Source: Echinococcus granulosus (taxonomy: Eukaryota > Platyhelminthes > Cestoda > Cyclophyllidea > Taeniidae). From it: a stretch of 64,000 nucleotides of DNA. The notes beneath the pieces are model-generated. The model was given only the letters and a program-made list of their open reading frames with translations. It was not told where the DNA came from and made no database searches. Below are positions 50,419 to 60,811 of the stretch, one piece after another. Each line of letters starts with the position of its first letter. The first letter of the stretch is position 1. The DNA lies in the NCBI RefSeq assembly GCF_000524195.1, contig NW_020170402.1:896323-960322 (forward strand), in the 5' to 3' direction. The position numbers and the translations under genes were made by a program.

Positions 50419-51781
50419 TCAGACCTTCCTGTTAGCCACATTGTAAGTCATGCGAGAGTTCATTCGCCTCCACACGATCTCCTTCTTGAAAAACCGAGAG
50501 AGATGCCGACAAACCCTGGCCTCTAGATTCGTATCGCTGAGCAGGAGACGCGGTTCCACCTGGCGCAGGAACAATCGAAGCCGCATCGGCAATATCGACT
50601 CCGCCCGCAATCGAGCCGCCAAACGATGGGTGAATAGATGCCTCGCGAAGGCCACAAACATCATATCAATTTGGTTTCGTGCCTCCGCCACCTGCTTCCA
50701 GTCACTGGACAGGAGACCGGGCTCTTGATACGCCTCACTCACCCATGAAGTATTTATGTTGTTTTTGAAGGGGATACGGAAGACTAGACCGAGGAGCATA
50801 CGATACATGTACTGCGTGTAGATGGTGTGTTCAATCAAACCGAAGGTGGCGAAGGCGGTGGCGAGATTCTCCACCGCGGAGGCGAGGAGGTCAATTTGAG
50901 GGGGAGAAAGGGAAAAATTAACCGCCAGATTAGCTGGTTTAGTCCACTCTCTCAAATTGGAGTAGCAACCGAGATCGTCAAGGGAGGCAATCATACGAGT
51001 CTGTCGATTACTAGAGAGGGAGCCCGGACAGTTGGCGAAACGATTGAAAGACAACTGAGACACGTTAGCGTCGAAGACGTAGGAACAGGGTAGGTATTGG
51101 AAGGGACGAGGTGACAGACCACGACAACGAAGAGTAGCTTTTACCCAAGTGCCTCCGCGGCGCGTGTGTAGCCACTCGCTCACGTAGCGGTCAAGAGCGC
51201 CACGGAGAATCGTGAAGTAGACCAATCGCCCTGAAATAATAGAAATTCTTTAATAAGCACAACTCAGGGGTAAGTGTCATAAACGAGAAACGTTGACCTA
51301 CGGGGTCTTTCATGACCTTCTAGCTTATTGAGCATCCTTGGTACGCATTCACGAAGTTCTGTGAAATCTGCATGAAGACCACATCGCCAACCAACAGAAT
51401 ATCTGAAAATTAAATAAGATGTGAATGGCACTACCGGCTGAATAGCCACACGTCTTGGTCGCGATAACACCTGCAGAACTTTACCCCGCGTTTACAATTG
51501 CAAGGAAAACCAAGCACGCCGTCCTTCGTTAACGCAGACTCGACAAAAGTTCCACCCGTCTTTTGAATGTGTACAAATACTAAAACTACTTCAGAATTGA
51601 ATTCGGGATAGAAGAAAGTATAACTCTTTGAAAAGGGATGTAAAACCGCGCGGTGACTTTCAAATGCACCGATGATATGTGCACGTTGAACATACCAATA
51701 CAAGAGGATGCACTGAGTTGCAACAAGGAAAAGAACGCGATAGATGTTTGTGAAATTCGAGAACTTGGTTAACCTAACCAT
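50419..51781 (-). CDS. HS6ST: Heparan sulfate 6-O-sulfotransferase
   Basis: Complete three-exon gene: 51435-51781, 51302-51402 and 50419-51230. It totals 1260 bp, 419 residues, similar in length to animal HS6STs; introns are 32 and 71 bp. The enzyme transfers sulfate from PAPS to the 6-OH of glucosamine in heparan sulfate in the Golgi. A single N-terminal hydrophobic segment (about residues 14-31) gives the type II membrane topology of Golgi sulfotransferases. H-I-Q-K-T-G-G-T (71-78) is the 5'-phosphosulfate loop that binds PAPS. Paired cysteines follow in P-C-N-C...F-C-R-C as in the family (PCECRPG..KCTC), then W-L-F-S-R. Next come G-W-R-C-G-L-H-A-D-F-T-E-L (His126 in the conserved HAD(W/F)TEL motif) and L-R-G-A-L-D-R-Y-V-S-E-W (158-169), the 3'-phosphate-binding region. 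N-R-Q-T-R-M and F-G-L-I-E..T-Q-Y-M complete the match. The Asp-Pro of the usual LRDPVSRY is G-A here. The start is the ATG at 51781. Confidence 0.95.
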
Positions 51782-52114
51782 TATCAAACTGATAAGAGAA
51801 CAATGAGGGAACTAAAACACGCCCACCGTTATGTATTGTCAAGGCCGACCGATCACGTGATTGTGAAAGAAATAAAAGGGTAAATAATTGAGAGGTGTCC
51901 TAAAATTAGGGTTAAAATTATGCATTATTAAATTGCTGAGTGTTTAGATTTGATGAAAATGCACCTGCTCTTTTAAAAAACCCTTTGAGCTATCTTCCCA
52001 CACCATTCGACCATAGACATGCAACAAAATAAGCAAAACTTCTCTGATTTTGTTACTTTCATCAAAGATAATAAAATCTTTTGCCCAGTCTAAGGCCTAT
52101 TGTTCAGCCATTTG
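51782..52114. other. Divergent intergenic region between HS6ST and SR gene (left part)
   Basis: Holds the 5' flank of HS6ST. AT-rich, no clear TATA box. The four bases TTTG at 52111-52114 are one half of the solo LTR's target duplication. Confidence 0.6.
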
Positions 52115-52313
52115 TGTAATACGATAGTGGTTTATCCCTCGGTTCTGGTGAGGCGCCACTTTTTGTACTTTGAATTAGCCCCCTTGTACCTCGCTGAGTG
52201 GGCTGGCCTTTTGGGCCATGCCGATAGCCCAGACACCTTCTCTGTGCTGAATATATATATTCTGCCCGAGTATTGTGTCTTCTTTCGCCTTCAGGGAGAC
52301 CCGGGACGCTACA
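52115..52313 (+). mobile_element. Solo TRIM LTR
   Basis: A 199-bp isolated LTR of the same family as 1059-2046. It begins TGTAATACGATAGTGG, ends GGGACGCTACA, and is flanked by TTTG on both sides (52111-52114 and 52314-52317; ATTTG if the boundary is moved by one base). A second LTR and an interior are missing, so it most likely arose by recombination between the two LTRs of a former full element. It contains a TATA-like run (52250-52261) upstream of the conserved CTGCCCGAGTATTGTG segment, so it may still promote transcription. It points toward the SR gene that starts about 0.6 kb downstream. Confidence 0.92.
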
Positions 52314-52937
52314 TTTGTAGCCAAACTTTTATCGCAGGTGGCGTCTTTCTACTCTTCTATACCCATTCTTTTCAAAAGAATAAAGCACGACAAGTACTGA
52401 CAAGTTGGGTACCAGATGCCTTTCGACGGTGATACGAGTCTATTAGCAAAGAGAAAATCGCCATCGTTATGTTTGAAATGCAGCCTGATACAATAAGATC
52501 CCCAAAATTAAATCTAAAAGGCAAAATTGCTTATCGCTGCTTACTTTAGTGTGATTTACAATCACGCGACCATTGGATTTCTTCGGTATCCCAAATGCTT
52601 AAATTTCCTCAGGTAAAATTTTTAACCAACATGGGTACTTTGTAACCACTATTTTGCTTTAAAGTTTGATGGTTGTTTGTTATCTGCAGAAATAAATTTA
52701 GGGGTTTAACACAATTTCGTGATTTAGGTAAATTAACCAGAACACACATGTATCTTGTAATTGCGCTGATAAAAGAAAACTGGTATTAAATAAAGCAAAA
52801 CTGAAGTTCGACACTTTAAGGAATCATCTATTATGATAAATACAAAACTGAAGTCTGTTTCTTTGTCTCCGCTTATTTTATCGTACTCGTGTTGCTGTGC
52901 CTTATTCGTAATCAGGCAATCCGCTGGTTCGGGGCTG
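52314..52937. other. 5' flank and probable 5' UTR of the SR gene
   Basis: AT-rich sequence between the solo LTR and the chosen SR start codon. An in-frame ATG at 52833 would add 35 hydrophobic/Ser-rich residues before the RRM with no equivalent in SR proteins, so I treat this as UTR. Confidence 0.55.
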
Positions 52938-54260
52938 ATGTTAGTTCGTAGTCATAAATTATTTTTAGGGAGGTTGTCTTCTAATGTCAGTGCAATCGAC
53001 TTGCTTTGCGAACTTCCCAAGTTCGGTACTGTTCCGGACCTTTGGATAGCAAAAAATTCCCCAGGTTTTGCGTTTGTTCAATTTAAAATATTCACCGATG
53101 CTGAAAAAGCTGTTTGCGCTCTGGATGGCGTTACGCTTTGCGGATTTAAACTGCGTGTAGAGTTTGCACATAATCGTTCACTCAACGGCTAGTTTGATTT
53201 TTGTCACCCCTTTCTCCCCCCCGACTGGCAGTGTTCAACGCGCTTCTCTAGGTGACCGTTCGCGTTCATTTGGACACTGCCGACGATATATTGATTCTCG
53301 AGGTGCTCGAATGTCTCTAGTGTGCCACTTCGGGACCTCACTTCATCGTGGGAGGTCGCCACCACCTGGTATACTTTCGGGCGACCAGTTCCGTTATCCC
53401 TACGACCACTTGGTTGCCTTCCATAGTCCAGACATGTTGAACGCCGCAGTGGCCGCTGCTGCAGCTGGCTTACCTTACCAAATCTCTGCCTACCCCAGCA
53501 TGTTTCCCTTGCCACAAGCAGACGATGTACACCGAGTGATGAAATATTCGCGACGGATTTCACTCCGAGGATCTCCTTTCTATCACAGAAGGTGATTTGC
53601 TGGTTTTTTCGTCACCGTCGTCGTCGATGTCATCGTNNNNNNNNNNNNNNNNNNNNNNNNNNNNNNNNNNNNNNNNNNNNNNNNNNNNNNNNNNNNNNNN
53701 NNNNNNNNNNNNNNNNNNNNNNNNNNNNNNNNNNNNCATTCGTCGTTCCTTAGTGCTCATCGTTTGCTGCGCTTCGAATCTGTGAAATAGGAAAGATTGG
53801 TGGTGATCTGCACGCTCATCACTTTTTGCCTCCCTAACACATCTTTCAAAAGCATTTAGCTATACCTTTTTCTGAGTGTTCCTTAGTGCACGTCAACTTT
53901 CCGCTCAATAAGATTATTTTAACAAGTATTTCATGAATCGGTGGCTTATTAGGATCAGAGGGAAACGCTCTTTTTTTTCTTTCTTCAGCTTCCTCTTCTT
54001 TTCTCCCTTTGCCATCTTCTGCCCACCCTTACTCTAGTAGAAGTCGAAGTCCGATGGATAGTCGGAGTCGAAACATCCACAACCGGCATCAAGATATCCA
54101 CCGTAGCCGGGATCGCAGGCGTCCCTCTTTGATGTCTTCTTGGCAGAGGACTCCGCTACCGCCGTTTTCTTTTACCGCCTCTTCTGAGCTCGAAAGGCGT
54201 AGGCATCGGTACGACCGCTCGCCAACACCTCTCCGAGTGTCGGGGCGTCGAAGACGCTGA
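52938..54260 (+). CDS. SR-family splicing factor (SRSF3/SRSF7-like RRM, RS tail)
   Basis: Model of three exons: 52938-53191, 53232-53591 and 54038-54260. It totals 837 bp, 278 residues; introns are 40 bp and 446 bp, the second containing an N gap. SR proteins bind exonic enhancers and recruit the splicing machinery in the nucleus. The single RRM (about residues 6-77) has RNP2 L-F-L-G-R-L (8-13) and RNP1 S-P-G-F-A-F-V-Q-F. D-A-E-K-A-V-C-A-L-D-G..L-C-G-F-K-L-R-V-E follows, which is closest to SRSF3/SRSF7 (PPGFAFVEF, ELDGRTLCGCRVRVE). A middle section, unusual for the family, contains an alanine run (N-A-A-V-A-A-A-A-A-G, about 155-164). The last exon is Arg/Ser rich, with S-R-S-R-S-P-M-D-S-R-S-R-N and a terminal R-R-R-R. 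The acceptor at 54037 was chosen because it keeps phase; the stronger-looking one at 53988 would not. An additional exon hidden in the gap is possible. Confidence 0.85.
53637..53736. other. Assembly gap (100 N) in SR gene intron 2
   Basis: Run of 100 N flanked on the left by a TCG/GTC-repeat-like stretch (CCGTCGTCGTCGATGTC), a plausible cause of assembly failure. Confidence 0.99.
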
Positions 54261-54374
54261 AGGAGTGAGAGGTTTTAGCAGCACCTCTGTGTTTTTATGC
54301 GCCACCCTCTCCCCTCCTCCACTCTTCTTTCACGTCATTTTCTTCGTTTCGATGCATTTGAACCCCTAGTTCCC

Positions 54375-54380
54375 AATAAA
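54375..54380 (+). terminator. Poly(A) signal AATAAA of the SR gene
   Basis: Canonical hexamer 115 bp after the SR stop codon, in a CCCAATAAAATC context. It is the only well-placed canonical signal I found for a gene in this window. Confidence 0.7.
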
Positions 54381-57300
54381 ATCTTGATACCATCGATGAA
54401 TTTCTCAGCATCCAGCCTCTGGCTAATACCGCTTCGGTACGGACCCTAGTTTTTTTACCTCACAGTCTAGAAACGGCAATGATATAGGCTTCTCTGCAAT
54501 TCCAAGTGCCTCTCTGAATCCTCAACTCATTGCCAGTATTTTTAAATTGTGAAAGTAAGCGATTTAAATTAAAATGACTTTAATAGGATTGCTTTCGTAA
54601 GTTCTGTCTCTTGGTGAAGTTTATCGTCGTTTTAGGATTACGAGCTAAGATTTCCCTTCTTCCATTCATGTAGAGTTAGTATCAACCTCCTAGTCGCTAA
54701 CTTCTGCTGTGTCTCCGCTCCCTTTTTTGGTATCATAACCACAATTTGCCTATCCGTCAACTTATGGCTGAATTTCTCATGGCTATGCTACGTTATGGAC
54801 CAGCTTCAAAAGTTGCATTCAGATCTAAGCATTGGAAGTATACCTCCACTAATCTCTACTGGGCCTCCTCTCTACATACGAGCAGACTAGAACAGCGTCC
54901 GTATCCAGCTATGAAATCGTTGGTATTACATCATCAGGGGCATTTCCCATATTGAGGCTAGCAGTCTAGTGGTTGATTTCTGCTGCCGTTCTGTGATATC
55001 CAACATACAATTTTTATAACCATCACCAATTTTGCACTGCTGCATTGTGGTGTCAGCGAAGCGGGACCTGCTTTTGCAAAGCTTTTAACTCGAATCTGGG
55101 TCGTATGTTTGCTAATTAATTCCACTCTAATTAGCCTTTTCTTAGGCCCACTTCATTTCTCATTATCGTGCGAGAGGGGAATCTTTTACAACCATTGCTC
55201 TGCAAAGGATGAGTTGCCTCATTGATTCCCTCGCTAGTATCCGATGGTAAGCTCTGGCTACTCCATTCAGGTAATAAAGGAACCTTTTGTTCCTACATGT
55301 TACTACAGCACTTCTCAGCATTACATGGTATGTGCTGAGATATCAGAAAGTTTTACCGTTAGCATGGAAAAGGGTGCTTACTCAAAAGGAAGTTGTGCGG
55401 TTTTTTAGTAGCAGTATAATGAGCTGTGGCTATGTTGGTCATCACGAAACCCTTTTAACAGCAGCTGGTGTTTCGCTATTTCTGCTGTTTGGACGCAAAA
55501 AAGTATCAGTTATTTAGTTCGTTTTCTTGAAATTGATACCTTTTTTCCGTATTCATGCATTACCGTATCGATGCGAATAACGATGGTGCGTGCGGTGGAT
55601 TGCATATTTTACGTTTTTGGCAAGCTGGGTTACGACCCAAGCGAAATGGAGTGCTGAAGGTTAAATGAGTACATAATGTGTGCCAGCCAAGCATTTACTA
55701 ACTCACTTAAAACCTACTGGATAAAGTAGATAAAATTTTCGGTTTCTCGTGACGGAGCTTCAAACAGCGCCGTCAGAGCTCCATTACTAAACATGCCATA
55801 AACAAATCTAAACGTTGATGTTATTTCACGACTGTGCCGTCGAGTCTCGCAACGACTAGTTGACATAGGGATTGCCCATGCAGGGAATTATCAAGGCCAT
55901 GTAACTGAGAGACTGGCAGCATAGATGGCATGAGTAGACCCTCATGCTAAAGCTGTGGTGGTAAAATCAGGGAAGACTAAACATGAATAGTCTTTTATGT
56001 AACCCCTACCCACTTTTGGGCATCGCCTTTAGCAGTCTTCAACTAATAGACTGTCAGGGTGGTTATCAAAGGAACTGGAGCCACCGACGAGATAGGAATG
56101 AAGGTTATAAGGTTTCCCCTGATTGGCCTCAGTTCAAAAAAGGTGGTCAGGTTCGATTGATTTAACTGTCTAGGTTCGATTGTGAATTGCTAGTCTTTAA
56201 TGCAAAATACAAGACGATACAGCAGCTCCTCGGAACTTGGTCCTGATCTCATTCAATCCTACTTCCTTCCTTTTTTTCCTCACTCGTGTTCCATGGTTTT
56301 ATGAAAGTATTTAGGAGGTGCGTAAGGCAGGAAATTCCTCCTCAAGCACAACCCTTTACTCAGATGCCTTGATAGATGTGGTTAACTGATTTCACTTAGG
56401 TGCAAACATTCCGCCCGACGTCAGCAAAATCCGCATTCTTATCTGCAGGATTCAAACGATAAAGGCCATTTCTCACCACGCTGACAAATGGGGAACAGGG
56501 ATTCTTTCTGAGGACTTTGAGAAAGGACTGGATTCATAATCAATCCTTTGAACAGGCACTGGCAACCGTCAAAAAAATGTTCCTTGGGCCAAATATGCTC
56601 GTTCTTTTTTTACTCTGGATATAGAGAGGGAGCAAAATACCATCCTTTCGGATTATTGTGTGGTTTAGTGGCACATACACTGACAAGCATGGGAGTAATG
56701 CCCACGTAGGGTGGGTAAGCAAAGTGATGATGTTGTGGAGTCGCCTTCCCGGGCTTTCTCAGTCTTGTTAAGGCCTTTACAACTTTAAGATTCATATCAT
56801 AGTGAGAATTTCCATTAATGTTAATTGTCCGCAGCCGACAACAACAAAGCAGCTAGCTGAGCTGTACCCATGAATCTTTAAAACAGGAGGAGAATAATCT
56901 TACGCAAGCAATCCCAGATGAATATGCATAATTATGCTTCCGTAAATAGCGATGATGACTGCTAAAGCCAACGGGTCTTATACCTTAAGCATAAATTAAC
57001 CTCTGTGCAATTTATAAGTTAGATTACAACCTCTCATCACTTTTGCACGTTGATAACTGGGCTTCCCCAAGATAGAACTCCCCGTCACCTCTTTGGGGAA
57101 GGGTCTGAAGCTACAGTAGTTTGGAGAAGTGGCGCTAATTCAGCTATTCAAAAATCCCTTAAAATCCTTCCCTATTTAATGTGCAACTCTGTTTTTAAAG
57201 TCCAAACCAACGGTCCTCCAGCATGCACAGGTCCTCCTAGGTAACTTGTACTTATGGCATATAAGTAGCAATGTTTTTTAGCAACAGATGAAAATTGCAA

Positions 57301-60045
57301 CAGTGACGGACTGGAGTTTGTGGAATTCGAAGATAAATTTATAATTCTAGAGCAAATTAGATTTTTTTAAGGTTGTGAAGAAGGATTTGGCTAGTGGATT
57401 TCCAGTGATTAGAAATTTGCAAACAGTCCCAATCTTGTAAGATATTTTCCCGCAAATCATCCACCTTTTCTTGGCAATAAGTAATATGTTCTTGTTATAA
57501 AATGAACTTTTGATCAGAAAAGGTAGCCCCTAAATAGAAGTGTATAATTTACACATATTTACAGTTTTACAGGTCTGCACCTATAACAGTATATTAAATA
57601 GTTACATGAAATTAGGTGTTAAGTGTCATCCAATTTCAACATATCTTGTTATTAAATGTAATTTAGCTAAGTACCCTTAAATCCTTTTGTAAGACGAAAA
57701 CAAATAATTGCCTTAGTAATGTGGTAATGAGTAGTTGGAGCGCAGCAGACTAAAGGTAACAGATGCTCTGACACCACCATTGCTAGCAATGCCAGTCAAA
57801 ATCAATAGGAACTTCGACAATTTATATTTTTAGCCTCATGCTCCTCTGTTCAATTCAGTATAAATTAGTGAATCTTTGCTTGAACAAGACTTATCTTTAT
57901 GTTTCTCTTTGATTACTGAGATTCCCGCGGAAAGCCTACCATCGCACCCTAGATGTTTCAGTGCCTTATTACGATTCCAGTTGTCATGCATTTATCTATC
58001 AAAACAACTGCTTCTAGGAAACGCGAAACACATTTTGTCTTTGTAGACGTTAGACAAAGATGTTGGATGAGCTCGCTACTTACCCATACTTCTGAGGCAC
58101 TCACCACTTCCCCCAGAAAAACATGGCACGCCGGCAGAAGTTTTTTACCATGAATGGTTCACTTAATGAAGGTCAAACAATTAGGGCTGAGATCCCTCTA
58201 CTCCATTCATTAGGATAGAACAGAATACAAGGTAAGGCAATTGGGAAATATTCAGGTCAGCTAAGGCTAACAGATAGGTAGGGAGGATTTCCAGTTTACT
58301 TATAGGCCAAGACAACAAGGCACAAAGTAGGGTCTCATTCCTCATACCCCTTACTGTCGCAAAACCTATTCTTAAGAGGATCCTTACTTTGGAAGAGAAT
58401 TTCGAATCATCCTTAATTGGAAATTGATGGCTCACTTAAGTGATTTTTAACAGTCAAAGTAATTATCACGTTTACTGCCGGCGTCGCAAATATATGACCG
58501 TTGTTTGAAGCTTGATTGCACTACAACGTATCTAACTACTAGAATGGCTGAGCTCTAAGCAACAATACTGTATTAGTAGCACACTTTCAAACAGTACAAA
58601 AGATCATCCCAGAGGTGGTATTTAGTTTGGCCCTGTAAATCTACCCTGACAGAGAACGCGTTATGCATTTTTAACCAGCATTACTAAAGTCTATCTTGAA
58701 AATGCATATTGTCTTTTTTGAAGACATTTCGTGGTTAATGGCACACCAAGCTCTACTTTAAATGAGGCCAGCCTTACTGAAGAAGGTTTACTGGATATTA
58801 GGTCAATGCAAAGTAGAGTAGGCTATTTGGTTTTTAGGGTTTTTTCCCACCTGGGACTTCCATCGAATAGTTTGGCTCTTTACGATGGCTCAACTGCTAG
58901 TTGTGTTGGTATATTCATACAGCCACTTTTATTAATCACCTTGAGTTGACAGATGCACCAGGGGTAATAATATCAACCAGCAGAGCCTCTCTCGCTACCA
59001 GGGCTCCAAAGAGCATTCAATCACTACAATCCAAACTTTTTATTGTTCTGATATAACACCAAGTTTTAGCAATTTCTTGAACCTTCTCAGCTAATGCTAG
59101 AGAGAGGAAAAGGGTATATTTGTCCTCGGTTTGTGAGCACCATACATTTATTTGGTGCTTTCAAATCCAACCACTGTTTGGAACACAGGATTAGGGGCAA
59201 TCAGATCTTATAAACTGGTGAACGACTCATGTCACATATTTGTTGCGTTAGGTTCGGGAACAAAGAACGGAACGTCACTTACATGTGGCGTATTAAGCAT
59301 TCAGACCACTACCACTGGTTTCTTCAAGAATTATCTCCTCTATTACAAAAAACAGACGTCTGGTAATCAGGTAAGTTAATAAAACGCGGTTATTAAATAT
59401 TAAGTTGCAATGTTATGTTTCCTCATTCATCCTGCTGATATGTTACGACCAGTAATTGGAGAGAGTTACCATTCCTCAGGATCAATCCCTTTCCATAAGG
59501 CATGCAGAACCCAGAAAAGGGCAATCAGAAGCTTTCCTAATTTTAACACTCTTTCTGTTTAAAATTTCCTTGTCCTCTCATTTTAAATCGCATGGACTAC
59601 TAAGTTTGGCACTTTTCTGAGGGGATCACTAACATGGCCACGACCGAGAACGCGTTGGTACCCGCTGCCAGCAAAGCATTCCTTATCAGCATCATAGACA
59701 TATATCAGCCCGATTTTTTTCATAGTTAACTTTTGTTCTCTGTCAGTTTATGATAGCCGGTTACACCGGGCCAAGTGTCGCAAACGGACGGGTTGGGTTT
59801 GAAGCAATAAAGTAGCTGTAGCATTTTCTTGGTCTGAGGATCATTGCCTTTTTTTATTTTTTGGGCAGCGATAGAATCGGTCTGTTCGGTATTTCAAGCG
59901 CTGCTGTCATCGCAGAGCAAGAAAACATTTTGGCGGTGGTGATGATTTCACTGACCCCATATCCACTCGGTCAATCGGTTGCAGTCAACTTCGAAGCCTA
60001 AGGGGTCCACAGCCCGACCTTAACAAATCAGCAAATGTAGCAAAA
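54381..60045. other. Intergenic DNA, no gene supported
   Basis: About 5.7 kb with scattered short open frames (for example 55287-55517, 57953-58153, 58181-58435, 59152-59379) of chance length. I saw no splice chain, RNA gene or TRIM fragment. Confidence 0.5.
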
Positions 60046-60139
60046 ATGGTAGTCCCAGTGGTAGCTCCAAGTAATAACACATTCCAATTGACTAATCACA
60101 CAGGCAGAAACACAAGCGGAAGTGGAAATACATTAAGCC
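60046..60139 (+). CDS. Candidate first coding exon of an unidentified gene
   Basis: An ATG in a CAAAAATGG context opens 31 codons rich in Asn, Thr, Ser and Gly (begins M-V-V-P-V-V-A-P-S-N-N). It ends at a good donor, C|GTGAGT, in phase 1. It abuts a GC-rich segment (about 60130-60440), unlike the surrounding AT-rich DNA. A 44-bp stretch at 60768-60811 (acceptor CCTTCCAG, donor GTACTT) is in compatible phase and could be the second exon. I recognise no protein family, so this could be chance. Confidence 0.3.
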
Positions 60140-60470
60140 GTGAGTACACTCTCCGCTCTCGTCGCCTTCCCTCGCTCTCGCCTTCACTTCGACTTAGTCA
60201 GCACACCAAAAAGCGGGGGATGGGATGGGCTTTTATTGCCCCATCCCTATGTTTTCGTCTCCCTATATGCGCGTGAGCTTGTAGCCCCTTTGCATTGGTT
60301 GACCGGTAGGCGCTTTATTGTCACGTGGAGAGGGGGAGAGCGCAAGAGAGGGAGGGAGATCAAAGGCACTGGAAATTTGGCCCAAAACCACGTACCACGT
60401 GACCGTCTGTCCATCCGCCCGTTCTCACCTTCCGTCAACCAGCCTCCCTATTCACCTTTTCAAATAAGTT
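60140..60470. promoter_or_regulatory. GC-rich segment with two CACGTG E-boxes
   Basis: A compositional island of about 330 bp with CACGTG at 60322-60327 and 60396-60401 and a GA-rich purine stretch between. CACGTG is the classical bHLH/USF-type E-box. It lies immediately after the candidate first exon, so it could be a promoter or first-intron enhancer. Only motif and composition support this. Confidence 0.3.
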
Positions 60471-60811
60471 GAAAATTGAACGTTACTTTCTAGTCCTCCA
60501 TAGCACAGAATTTAATGGGGATTCCATCTCTTCCGAAGTGATGGTAATTGGGCTGGCGTTGGAGTATCCATTCCTAAATAGCTCTACATAGGCAACCAAG
60601 TCTTTCTCAACAAAATACCAACACCTGAATTGACTTCTGACGGCTGCATAAAAAGCGCGAGATTAGAAATAGCAACCATGGTAAAATCGTAACCCAATTC
60701 CGTTTTAGCCTTTTGGCTTGCCATGAGTATCTATCGTTCTAATTTGGCTATCTCAATAACCTTCCAGGAGAGGAACGAAGAACATGCAAAGATTCCCATC
60801 GTGGTGAAAAG

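Noticed and set aside
52833..52937. Upstream in-frame ATG for the SR gene
   Set aside because: It would add a hydrophobic leader absent from SR proteins, whose RRM normally starts within a few residues of the initiator Met.
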